Of a stretch of 64,000 nt of DNA, positions 7,996-14,986 are shown one piece after another. The notes under the pieces were generated by a model. The model was not told where the DNA came from, did no database searches, and worked only from the letters and a program-made list of their open reading frames with translations. The DNA comes from Arthrobacter sp. NEB 688 (GTDB taxonomy: Bacteria; Actinomycetota; Actinomycetes; Actinomycetales; Dermatophilaceae). The position numbers and the translations under genes are program-made. The stretch lies in assembly GCF_013201035.1 (NCBI RefSeq), contig NZ_CP053707.1, positions 3,596,001 to 3,660,000 on the forward strand, in the 5' to 3' direction. Numbering within the stretch: position 1 is the first letter of the stretch; the number at the start of each line of letters is the position of its first letter.

Positions 7996-9399
7996 TCAGA
8001 CGACGAGGCCCAGGAGCAGGACGGCGACGAGGCCGGTGACCGAGAGCAGCGTCTCCATCGCGGACCAGGACTTGAAGGTCTGGCCGACCGAGAGGCCGAA
8101 GTACTCCTTGACGAGCCAGAAGCCGGCGTCGTTGACGTGGCTGAAGAACACCGAGCCGGCGCCGATCGCGAGGACGAGGAGCGAGACCTCGGCGGTCGGC
8201 ATCCCGGTGGCCAGGGGCGCGAGGATGCCCGACGCGGTGACGGTGGCGACGGTGGCCGAGCCGGTCGCGAGGCGGATGAGCACGGCGACGACCCACGCGA
8301 GGAGCAGCACCGAGATGCCGCTGCTGCGCACCCAGTCGGCGACGAGCTCGCCGATGCCGGTGTCGACGAGGGTCTGCTTGAAGCCACCGCCGGCGGCGAC
8401 GATGAGGAGGATGCCGGCGATCGGCGGGAGCGAGGCCTCGAGGGACTTGCCCATCTCCTTGAGGTCCATGCCGGCGCCGCGGCCGAGGGTGGCCATCCCG
8501 ACGAGGACGGCGATGAGCAGGGCGACGAGCGGGGTGCCGACGAAGTCGAGCGCGGAGCGGACGGCGGTGCCCTCGGCGGCGAAGATGTCGGCGAGCGCCT
8601 TGCCCATCATGAGGACGACGGGGGTGAGGACGGCGAGCATCGTCGTGCCGAAGGAGGGCCGCTGCGCGCGGGTCTCGCGCTCCTCGGTCTCGAAGAGGGC
8701 GGGGGCGGGCACGTCGACCCAGCGGCCGGCGACCTTGGCGAAGAGCGGGCCGGAGACGGCGATGACCGGGATGGCGACGAGCACGCCGAGGCCGAGGGTG
8801 ATGCCGAGGTTGGCCTTGAGCGCGTCGATGGCGACGAGGGGGCCGGGGTGCGGCGGCACGAGGCCGTGCATCGCCGAGAGGCCGGCCAGGGCCGGGATGC
8901 CGACCTTGACGATGGAGACCTGGGCCCGGCGGGCGACGAGGAAGATGACCGGCATCAGGAGGACGAGGCCGATCTCGAAGAACATCGGCAGGCCGATGAT
9001 CGCGCCGACGCCGGCCATCGCCCACGGGAGGGTCCGCTCGGTGGAGCGGCCGATGAGGGTGTCGACGATCTCGTCGGCGCCGCCGGAGTCGGCGAGGAGC
9101 TTGCCGAACATCGCGCCGAGGGCGATGAGGGTGCCGACGCCGGCCGCGGTGGAGCCGAAGCCCTTGGTGAAGGAGTCGACGACGTCGCTCATCGCGACCC
9201 CGGCGACGGCGCCGACGGTGAGCGAGCCGAGCGTCAGGCCGAGGAAGGGGTGGATGCGGAAGCGCGTGATGAGCACGACGATGACCGCGATGCCGAGCAG
9301 CGCGGCCGGGACGAGGCGGCTCGCGGGGATGCTCTGCGCGGCCTCGTCGGCGGCGGTGAGGGCCGGGAAGAGCAGCCCGTGGAGGTCGGTGGTCGTCAT
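7996..9399 (-). CDS. gntP: Gluconate:H+ symporter, GntP family
   Basis: A 467-residue integral membrane protein imports gluconate with protons. Many hydrophobic helices are visible, along with the family stretches GTLIALGAMFGKLLADSGGADEIVDTL, PMFFEIGLVLLMP and FSHVNDAGFWLVKEYF. The start ATG overlaps the gntK stop (ATGA), so kinase and permease are translationally coupled. Uptake followed by phosphorylation feeds 6-phosphogluconate to the pentose phosphate pathway. Expression is probably controlled by the divergent GntR-type gene. Confidence 0.92.
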   Translation of the reverse strand: MTTTDLHGLLFPALTAADEAAQSIPASRLVPAALLGIAVIVVLITRFRIHPFLGLTLGSLTVGAVAGVAMSDVVDSFTKGFGSTAAGVGTLIALGAMFGKLLADSGGADEIVDTLIGRSTERTLPWAMAGVGAIIGLPMFFEIGLVLLMPVIFLVARRAQVSIVKVGIPALAGLSAMHGLVPPHPGPLVAIDALKANLGITLGLGVLVAIPVIAVSGPLFAKVAGRWVDVPAPALFETEERETRAQRPSFGTTMLAVLTPVVLMMGKALADIFAAEGTAVRSALDFVGTPLVALLIAVLVGMATLGRGAGMDLKEMGKSLEASLPPIAGILLIVAAGGGFKQTLVDTGIGELVADWVRSSGISVLLLAWVVAVLIRLATGSATVATVTASGILAPLATGMPTAEVSLLVLAIGAGSVFFSHVNDAGFWLVKEYFGLSVGQTFKSWSAMETLLSVTGLVAVLLLGLVV

Positions 9400-9923
9400 C
9401 GGAGGGAGCCGTCCTTCGGGGCGAGGATCTGGAGGGAGTGCTCGACGAGGTCGTCGACGGGGGCGCTGACGTCGAGCGCGGTGCCGAGCTCGTCGGCCTG
9501 GAGCGGCTCGAGCGTGGCGAACTGGCTGTCGACGAGGGCCGTCGGCATGAAGTGGCCGGGCCGGCCGGCCATCCGGGCGGCGATGACGTCGCGGTCGCCG
9601 TGGAGGTGGATGAAGTACGCGTGGGTCGCGTGCTCGCGCAGCAGGTCGCGGTAGGACCGCTTGAGCGCCGAGCAGGAGACGACTCCCCCGCCGGCGGTGT
9701 GCGCGTCGAGCCACGAGGCGATGGTCCGCAGCCAGGGCTCGCGGTCGTCGTCGGTCAGCGGGATGCCGGCGGACATCTTCGTGACGTTCTCCGGCGGGTG
9801 GAAGTCGTCGGCGTCCGCGAAGGGCACCCGGAGCCGCTGGGCGAGCGCAGCACCCACGGTCGTCTTGCCGGATCCGGACACCCCCATCACGACGACGAGG
9901 GGGGACTGGCTGGTGGTGGTCAT
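9396..9923 (-). CDS. gntK: Gluconokinase
   Basis: Gluconokinase phosphorylates gluconate to 6-phosphogluconate using ATP. The 175-residue protein carries the P-loop GVSGSGKT (residues 14-21), the substrate-binding DADDFHPPENVTKM segment, LTDDDREPWL and the CSALKRSYRDLLR motif typical of the GntK family. An AGGAG lies 9 nt before the ATG. It is the first gene of the gntK-gntP operon and shares a divergent control region with the GntR-type regulator. Confidence 0.95.
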   Translation of the reverse strand: MTTTSQSPLVVVMGVSGSGKTTVGAALAQRLRVPFADADDFHPPENVTKMSAGIPLTDDDREPWLRTIASWLDAHTAGGGVVSCSALKRSYRDLLREHATHAYFIHLHGDRDVIAARMAGRPGHFMPTALVDSQFATLEPLQADELGTALDVSAPVDDLVEHSLQILAPKDGSLR

Positions 9924-9977
9924 GCTGCGCGACTCCTGTGTCGGCGGGCCCTCGGCGTCGAGGGCGGGTCGTCACAC

Positions 9978-10006
9978 AGGATGGACCCATAAATCTGCTT
10001 TATCAA
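9978..10006 (-). promoter_or_regulatory. gntK promoter with palindromic operator in the spacer
   Basis: On the minus strand TTGATA (10006-10001) and CATCCT (9983-9978) are separated by exactly 17 bp. Most of the palindrome ATAAA-tctgc-TTTAT (9989-10003) lies in that spacer. It is an AT-rich island in an otherwise GC-rich region and sits between the divergent gntK and gntR genes. It is the best candidate site for the GntR-type repressor. Confidence 0.55.
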
Positions 10007-10066
10007 CCCCTGAGCCTGAGAAAGTCTCATGAGTCACGTCCAGCAGAGGCTTACATCGGCGTCTGG

Positions 10067-10072
10067 CACCCT
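10067..10072 (+). promoter_or_regulatory. Candidate leaderless -10 of the gntR-type gene
   Basis: CACCCT lies 7 nt before the ATG at 10080. It is a one-base variant of TANNNT at the leaderless distance and supports that start over the ATG at 10029. Confidence 0.35.
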
Positions 10073-10079
10073 TGCCCGC

Positions 10080-10817
10080 ATGGCCACGCCTCCCCGCTCC
10101 GCGCCGGGCCGCCGCCCGCCCACCCCGGGCCTGCACGCCGGGGTCCTCGACGCCCTCGGCGCCGAGATCGTCTCCGGCGCGGCGCCCGAGGGCTCGGTGC
10201 TGCGGATCGACCGGCTCGACGAGCGCTTCGGCGTCTCGCGCTCGGTCGTCCGCGAGGCCGTGCGGGTGCTGTCGGCGATGGGCCTGGTCGAGACGCGGCG
10301 CCGGGTCGGGGTGCTCGTGCAGCCGCGCTCGGCGTGGAACGTGTTCGACCCCACCGTGATCCGCTGGCGCCTGGACGGACCGGGGCGCGAGGAGCAGCTG
10401 CTCTCGCTCGGGGAGCTGAGGCGCGGCGTCGAGCCGGTGGCGGCAGGGCTGGCGGCGCAGCGCGCGACGGGCGAGCAGTGCGCCCGGATGGCCGCCGCCG
10501 TCATGGAGATGCAGGTGCAGGCCAAGGCGCGGGACCTCGTCGCCTACCTCGCCGCCGACCAGGACTTCCACCGGGCGATGCTCGAGGCCTCCGGCAACGA
10601 GATGCTCGCCGCGCTCGCCGGTGTCGTCGACGAGGTGCTCGCCGGGCGCACCCACCACGACCTCATGCCGGCCCGCCCGAACCCCGACGCGATCCGGCTG
10701 CACTCCGAGGTCGCGCAGGCCATCGGCGCCGGCGATGCGGTGGCCGCGTCCTCGGCGATGGCGGCCATCATCGACGAGGCCAGCGCCGCCCTGCGCGCCA
10801 CCACCCCCGACGCCTGA
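10080..10817 (+). CDS. GntR-family (FadR/FCD subgroup) regulator, probable gluconate repressor
   Basis: The 245-residue protein has an N-terminal winged helix (about residues 20-85; LDERFGVSRSVVREAVRVLSAMGLVETRRRVGVLV) and a C-terminal all-helical FCD ligand domain with DQDFHRAML and conserved His residues expected to bind a metal or carboxylate ligand. It is transcribed divergently from gntK-gntP, so control of gluconate use is the natural inference. An upstream in-frame ATG (10029) is possible, but the -10-like box 7 nt before 10080 and the alignment of the wHTH favour the shorter form. Confidence 0.9.
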   Translation: MATPPRSAPGRRPPTPGLHAGVLDALGAEIVSGAAPEGSVLRIDRLDERFGVSRSVVREAVRVLSAMGLVETRRRVGVLVQPRSAWNVFDPTVIRWRLDGPGREEQLLSLGELRRGVEPVAAGLAAQRATGEQCARMAAAVMEMQVQAKARDLVAYLAADQDFHRAMLEASGNEMLAALAGVVDEVLAGRTHHDLMPARPNPDAIRLHSEVAQAIGAGDAVAASSAMAAIIDEASAALRATTPDA

Positions 10818-10844
10818 CCACCCCTCCCGCGGAGCGGTTTCCCG

Positions 10845-10913
10845 ACTGATTGCGAGTTTCGCCGCTCGACGCGCCGCAGCCAGGCGTGTCGAGCGGCGGA
10901 ACCCGCAATCAGT
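10845..10913 (+). terminator. Large 28-bp stem hairpin after the gntR-type gene
   Basis: Arms 10845-10872 and 10886-10913 pair over 28 positions with one A-C mismatch and two G-T wobbles, around a 13-nt loop. The hairpin begins 27 nt after the regulator's stop. No T run follows. It may be a terminator or a short REP-like element. Confidence 0.5.
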
Positions 10914-11151
10914 GGGCTGGAGGAGGGGCGGGAAAGTTTTCTGCGGGGGGATGTATCAGGGCTGGCGGGGGCCTCTCCTTCCCCTCGACGGCGGGCAGCA
11001 GGGGCTCGCCGGTCGGCCGCTCGCAGGGTCCGGGAGACGGGCAGGGGCGTTCGACGTGGTCCACCGCATCGGTGCGCAGGGGCGCCGGCGTCGTGGACGG
11101 GCGGGGTGGTCGGGAGCAGGGCCCGGCCGCCCCGCTGCGTCGTGCCCGCGG
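10914..11151. other. Gap with no supported gene
   Basis: The 334 bp from 10818 to 11151 carry only the large hairpin. The remaining 238 bp show no reading frame with convincing codon bias or family match on either strand, and no clear promoter. An AT-rich patch (aaagttttctg near 10934-10944) stands out but forms no obvious signal. Confidence 0.5.
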
Positions 11152-11496
11152 TCAGTCGAGCGGCAGCAGGTGGTGGCGCTCCCCCGCCTCGCGGTGGCCG
11201 CGCACGGCGTCGCTGCTCCGGTCGGACAGGACGCTGCGCCGGCTGCGGCTGGAGAGCAGGCAGCGGTCGCTGCGGTCGGAGAGGGCCGAGAACATCGACA
11301 TGCTCGAGAACGCCGAGGCCACGCTCATCGACGACCCGAGGCTGAGCACGGAGGCGAAGCTGCCGACGCTGGCGATGCTCAGCACCGAACCGACGCTGCC
11401 GACGGACAGGATGCTGCCGCGGGAGCCGATGGACAGGAAGCTGTCGGTGGAGCGGATGCACCACCGGCCGCGCAGCCGGGCGGGGAGGTCGGGCAC
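11152..11496 (-). CDS. Gly/Ser-repeat protein (SVGSVLSIASVGS-type solenoid)
   Basis: The 114-residue protein starts MPDLPARLRGRWCIRS. It then runs as a repeat of about three-residue steps, (S/G)-S-(I/V/L), for roughly 65 residues: LSIGSRGSILSVGSVGSVLS and so on, degrading into SDRSDRCLLSSRSRRSVLSDRS. The regular alternation suggests a tightly wound beta-solenoid or a low-complexity structural peptide. There is no signal peptide or membrane helix. I recall similar uncharacterised small proteins in other actinobacteria, but I know of no function. The start is a GTG inside a perfect 18-bp palindrome. Frame and strand are supported by the repeat regularity. Confidence 0.65.
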   Translation of the reverse strand: MPDLPARLRGRWCIRSTDSFLSIGSRGSILSVGSVGSVLSIASVGSFASVLSLGSSMSVASAFSSMSMFSALSDRSDRCLLSSRSRRSVLSDRSSDAVRGHREAGERHHLLPLD

Positions 11497-11505
11497 GTGC
11501 CCGAC
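11488..11505. repeat. Perfect 18-bp palindrome over a start codon
   Basis: GTCGGGCACGTGCCCGAC is its own reverse complement and contains the GTG start of the Gly/Ser-repeat gene. It could be an operator or a translation-blocking hairpin, or chance in GC-rich sequence. Confidence 0.45.
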
Positions 11506-11631
11506 GCTACGCCGGTCGGCCTCTGCTGCGCAGGGCCTCGGCCCCCGACCTCGCGACGCCGGGCGCGACGGCCCGCAGCGAGCGACGTCGCCGCCCGACG
11601 GCGCCCCGAGCGTCGGGCACGGCGAACGACG

Positions 11632-12096
11632 TCAGGGGACGACGAGGTCCGAGCGGGCGCGTGAGGTGACGTGGACCGTGATGCTCACGCCGAGCTCGCG
11701 CAGGACTCCGCCGACGAGCGGCAGCTCGGCCTCTCCGCTGAGGTCGACGACGGCGGTCCGTCCGTCGGGACTGCCGGTCGCCCGGCCGAGGCGCCAGGCA
11801 GTGACCCCGGTCGGCCGCTCGACGGAGTCGAGGTAGGCCGCGGCCCGCGCCCGCACCGAGCCCGTGCTCAGGGGGACGGAGTCGCCGACCCCGTCGCGGT
11901 AAGCCCCCTCGTCGAGGGCGCCGGCCGCGGCCAGCGAGGCACCGTCCGCGGCGTCGAGCAGGCGGATGCGTACGAGGTGCGCGGACGTGACGGCGACCGT
12001 CCCGGCGACGAGCGTCACCGCGACGACGACGAGACCGAGGAAGTAGACGGTGATCGTGCCGCGCTCGTCGCGGACCTCCCGCGGCGGCGGTCTCAC
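11632..12096 (-). CDS. TadG-like pilus assembly membrane protein
   Basis: The 154-residue protein has an N-terminal DERGTITVYFLGLVVVAVTLVAGTVAV segment (membrane helix near residues 13-35), followed by LLDAADGASLAAAGALDEGAY, the pattern of TadE/TadG-like minor pilins. The GTG start overlaps the upstream stop as GTGA, so it closes the Tad operon in a coupled chain. It likely sits in the membrane with its C-terminal domain outside. No VWA domain is present, so it is shorter than classical TadG. Confidence 0.75.
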   Translation of the reverse strand: MRPPPREVRDERGTITVYFLGLVVVAVTLVAGTVAVTSAHLVRIRLLDAADGASLAAAGALDEGAYRDGVGDSVPLSTGSVRARAAAYLDSVERPTGVTAWRLGRATGSPDGRTAVVDLSGEAELPLVGGVLRELGVSITVHVTSRARSDLVVP

Positions 12097-12521
12097 GGCA
12101 GCACCCGGAAGCGGTCCACGGTCGAGACCTGCGAGGCCGAGACCGGGACGCTGAGCGGCAGCGCGTCCTCGAGGAACGCGGGGACGAGCGGGAGCGGGAC
12201 GCGCACCGTGGCCGTCGTCTCGACCCGACCGTCGGGCCGCAGGCAGGGTGAGCCGTCGCAGGCGATGGTCAGGGTGCCCGTGTCCTCGAAGCGCTGGTCG
12301 AGGAAGGAGATCCGGGCAGCGGCCCGGGCCCGGGCGAGGGCGTCCTCCCCCACGTCGCTCGTCACGTACGCCCGCCCGGCCTCCCGGGCCGCCTGGCTGA
12401 CGGTGAAGGCACCGGCCTGCACGCGGGCGAGCATGAAGACGAGGTAGACGAGCGGCAGGAGCAGCAGCACCCCGAGCATGACGAGCTCGACGACGGCGCT
12501 GCCCGACTCCGCGCGCTGCAC
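12093..12521 (-). CDS. TadE-like pseudopilin (second copy)
   Basis: The 142-residue protein starts GTG and gives MQRAESGSAVVELVMLGVLLLLPLVYLVFMLARVQAGAFTVSQAAREAGRAYV, the typical TadE motif of a Glu in a hydrophobic N-terminal helix. An external domain with one Cys pair (IACDGSPC) follows. The nearby ATG is in another frame, so the GTG is the first usable start. It lies 47 nt after the previous gene and is coupled to the TadG-like gene. Confidence 0.8.
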   Translation of the reverse strand: MQRAESGSAVVELVMLGVLLLLPLVYLVFMLARVQAGAFTVSQAAREAGRAYVTSDVGEDALARARAAARISFLDQRFEDTGTLTIACDGSPCLRPDGRVETTATVRVPLPLVPAFLEDALPLSVPVSASQVSTVDRFRVLP

Positions 12522-12568
12522 CCGGCCGCCATGTCGAGGTCGTGCGGTCCTCGCACCACCTGCGGGGC

Positions 12569-12955
12569 TCACTGGTCCTCCCGGAAGGCGCGACCCACGA
12601 CGCCGAGGCGCCCCTCGGGGCCGAGGAGCCCGAGCACGGGGAGCGGTGCGACGACCTCCACCTCGACGACGCGGACGCCGGAGACGGTCGACTCGCGGGC
12701 CCGCACCGACCGGGCGTAGCGCTCCGAGAGCGAGGCGCCGACGAGCGACCTGGTGCGGGCCTCGGCCTCCCCGGGGAGCGCATCGGCGCGTGCCCCCGCA
12801 CGGGCCCCCTCCGAGGCGCACGAGATGAGCGTGTTGCGCACGTGGAGCACGAGTCCCAGCTGGACCAGTGCGAGGAAGATCGCGGTGAGGAGCACGGACA
12901 CCAGGACGAAGTCGACGACGGCCGCTCCCCGCTCGGCCCGTGGGGTTCCGGACAC
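12569..12955 (-). CDS. TadE-family pilus assembly protein
   Basis: The protein is 128 residues from the GTG at 12955. ERGAAVVDFVLVSVLLTAIFLALVQLGLVLHVRNTLISCASEGARAGAR is a classical TadE-like N-terminus: an acidic residue in the helix, then an Ala-rich stretch. The start is 11 nt after the stop of the small pilin-like gene. The longer frame upstream overlaps that gene and is unlikely to be used. It is a probable minor pilin or assembly factor at the membrane. Confidence 0.8.
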   Translation of the reverse strand: MSGTPRAERGAAVVDFVLVSVLLTAIFLALVQLGLVLHVRNTLISCASEGARAGARADALPGEAEARTRSLVGASLSERYARSVRARESTVSGVRVVEVEVVAPLPVLGLLGPEGRLGVVGRAFREDQ

Positions 12956-12966
12956 GGCGACGAGGG

Positions 12967-13173
12967 TCAGCCGGTCACCGACGACAGCGCGCTCTTGAAC
13001 AGGGCCACGAGCTGTTCGCGCGCGACGGCCCACAGCACGGTGACGAGGCCGGCGGTCATGAGAGTGATGAGCACCCAGCCGGGGACGTCGCCGCGTTCGG
13101 CGCGGCGCTCGGCCCGGCCGAGGGTGTGGAACACGACGCCCTGCAGTCGGGCGGCGAGGTGGGAGGTGCTCAT
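12967..13173 (-). CDS. Small pilin-like membrane protein (Flp position in Tad operon)
   Basis: The 68-residue protein has a basic amphipathic start, then GDVPGWVLITLMTAGLVTVLWAVAREQLVALFKSAL, one membrane helix beginning after Gly, as in Flp/type IVb pilins. It lies between TadC and the TadE genes, where the major pilin is expected in actinobacterial Tad loci. A classical GxxxxEY processing site is not obvious, so the pilin role is inferred from position and shape. Confidence 0.75.
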   Translation of the reverse strand: MSTSHLAARLQGVVFHTLGRAERRAERGDVPGWVLITLMTAGLVTVLWAVAREQLVALFKSALSSVTG

Positions 13174-13190
13174 GGTCGTCCTCTCGTGGG

Positions 13191-14120
13191 TCAGATCGTG
13201 AAGCGGAAGAAGGTGTAGCCGGGGAAGACGAGGAACAGGACCGTGACGGGGAGGATGAGAAAGACGACGGGGACCATCATCGCGATCTCCTTCTTCCCCC
13301 CGGCCTCCATCAGCGAGCGCCGTCCCTCCTCGCGGACGTCCTGCGCCTGGGCGCGCAGCACGTCGGCGAGGGGGGTGCCGCGCTGGACCGCGACGACGAT
13401 GCCGTCGACGAAGCGACGCAGGCTCGGGAGCCCGGAGCGGTCGGCGAGCCCCTGGAGCGCGGTCGGCAGGTTCGCGCCGGCGCGCGCGTCGGCGAGGCAG
13501 CGGCGCAGCTCCGCCGCCAGCTCTCCCTGCGAGAGGCGACAGACCCGTTCGAGCGCACCGACCGCACCCTCGCCGGCACCGACCGCGAGGGCGAGCAGCT
13601 CTGCGACGGTGGGGAACTCGGCCAGCATCCGCCTCTCCCGCCGTTCGGCGCGCAGCGTGAGCAGGTAGTCGGCGCCGGTGACGCCGAGGCCGAACCCGAT
13701 GGCCGTCAGAAGGAGGACCGTCACGACCGAGCCGCCGCGGGCGACGGCCAGCAGGATGCTGGAGGTGGCCGCGACGACCGCCGCCCCGATACCCCAGAGC
13801 ACCTGCTCCGCGCGGAACCGGTCGACGTCCGCGGCTCCTCCCGCCCGCAGCTGCCGACTCCTCACGGAGGCAGCTCCCCCGAGCACCCGGTCGACCCCAC
13901 GACCGAGGTCGCGCAGGACCGGCGCCGCGACGGTGGCGAGGGCGCCACCCACCGGCCGGTCCTCGAGCAGCCGCGACGGCCGGGGCGTGTCACGCAGGTA
14001 GGGCAGCACGCGGTCGGACAGCCCACGACGCCGGTTGCGCGGCAGCCGGACCCACACGAGCAGCAGCCCCAGCCCGGCGACGAGCCCCAGGAGCGCACCG
14101 GTCCGGGCGAGGTCGCTCAT
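13191..14120 (-). CDS. tadC: TadC-like type II/IV secretion F-family membrane protein
   Basis: A 309-residue inner-membrane platform protein for pilus assembly. Membrane helices lie near residues 7-25, in the middle (SSILLAVARGG...VVTVLLLTAIGFGLGV) and at the C-terminus (IAMMVPVVFLILPVTVLFLVFPGY). The T2SSF domain carries LLALAVGAGEGAVGALERV and the QAQDVREEGRRSLMEAGGKKEIAMM motif. The ATG start overlaps the TadB stop (ATGA). Confidence 0.88.
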   Translation of the reverse strand: MSDLARTGALLGLVAGLGLLLVWVRLPRNRRRGLSDRVLPYLRDTPRPSRLLEDRPVGGALATVAAPVLRDLGRGVDRVLGGAASVRSRQLRAGGAADVDRFRAEQVLWGIGAAVVAATSSILLAVARGGSVVTVLLLTAIGFGLGVTGADYLLTLRAERRERRMLAEFPTVAELLALAVGAGEGAVGALERVCRLSQGELAAELRRCLADARAGANLPTALQGLADRSGLPSLRRFVDGIVVAVQRGTPLADVLRAQAQDVREEGRRSLMEAGGKKEIAMMVPVVFLILPVTVLFLVFPGYTFFRFTI

Positions 14121-14986
14121 CGCAGCACCCGCTGGTCCTCGGGCAGGCGCCCGATGCGCATCATCACCCAGTACGCGAGCGCGGTGACCGCTGCACCGAC
14201 CGCGAGGACCGCGGCCCCCAGGCTCGTGGCGTAGGCCTGGACCGACTCGGGTCGCGTCGACATCATCGCGAGGACGGCCCACGGCGCGGCCACGGCGAGC
14301 CGGGCCGCGTTGACCGTCCACGACTGCCTGGTCTCGAGCTCGGCGCGCGTGCGGGCATCCTCGCGCAGGAAGCCCGAGAGGGTCCGCAGGAGGCGTCCGA
14401 GGTCGCTGCCGCCGACCTCCCGCGCGATGCGCAGGCTTTCGATCAGGCGGTCGCCGACGGGGTCGCTGAGCCGCTCCCTGAGGCGGTCGAGGCAGTCGGA
14501 GAACCGACCGGTCAGCCGGTAGTCCTCCGCGAACCGACGGAACGGCTCGCGCAGCTCCTCGGGTCCGCGATCGCCCAGCTGGGCGAGGGCCTCCGGCAGG
14601 GCCATCCCGGCGCGGACGGCCGAGACGATGTTGTCGACCGCTTCGGGCCACAGGTCACGGAGCACCGCACGGCGACGGCGCGCACGGCGTCGGACGAGGA
14701 GCAGCGGCAGCGCCCCGGCCATCGCCGCGAAGCAGACGGCGATCGGCAGCACACCGACGACGAACCAGCCGAGCGCGAGGACGAGGACGAACGCGACGCC
14801 GCACGCGGCGAGCAGGGTGCCGACGCGCAGGCCCCGGAACCCGGCCTGCACCACCTCGTCACGCAGCACCTCGAGCGGACCCACCGTGCTCGCGCGCCGG
14901 CGTTCGCCCGGCTCGGGGACCCAGCAGCTCCACCACACGAGGAACACCCCGACCCCGAAGGCCAGCCCCGGCAGCAGGCCGGTCAC
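14117..14986 (-). CDS. tadB: TadB-like type II/IV secretion F-family membrane protein
   Basis: A 289-residue partner platform protein. Two N-terminal helices (residues 3-20 and 55-95), a cytoplasmic T2SSF domain (DNIVSAVRAGMALPEALAQLGDRGPEELREPF; VGDRLIESLRIAREVGGSDLGRLLRTLSGFLREDARTRAELETRQ) and two C-terminal helices are visible. The GTG start overlaps the tadA stop by GTGA and its own stop overlaps tadC, so the three are translationally coupled. Confidence 0.88.
   Translation of the reverse strand: MTGLLPGLAFGVGVFLVWWSCWVPEPGERRRASTVGPLEVLRDEVVQAGFRGLRVGTLLAACGVAFVLVLALGWFVVGVLPIAVCFAAMAGALPLLLVRRRARRRRAVLRDLWPEAVDNIVSAVRAGMALPEALAQLGDRGPEELREPFRRFAEDYRLTGRFSDCLDRLRERLSDPVGDRLIESLRIAREVGGSDLGRLLRTLSGFLREDARTRAELETRQSWTVNAARLAVAAPWAVLAMMSTRPESVQAYATSLGAAVLAVGAAVTALAYWVMMRIGRLPEDQRVLR

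Noticed and set aside
10850-11836. Plus-strand frames of 80-330 codons over 10.85-11.84 kb
   Set aside because: They oppose the Gly/Ser-repeat and TadG-like genes, have no motifs, and show Arg/Pro/Gly shadow composition.
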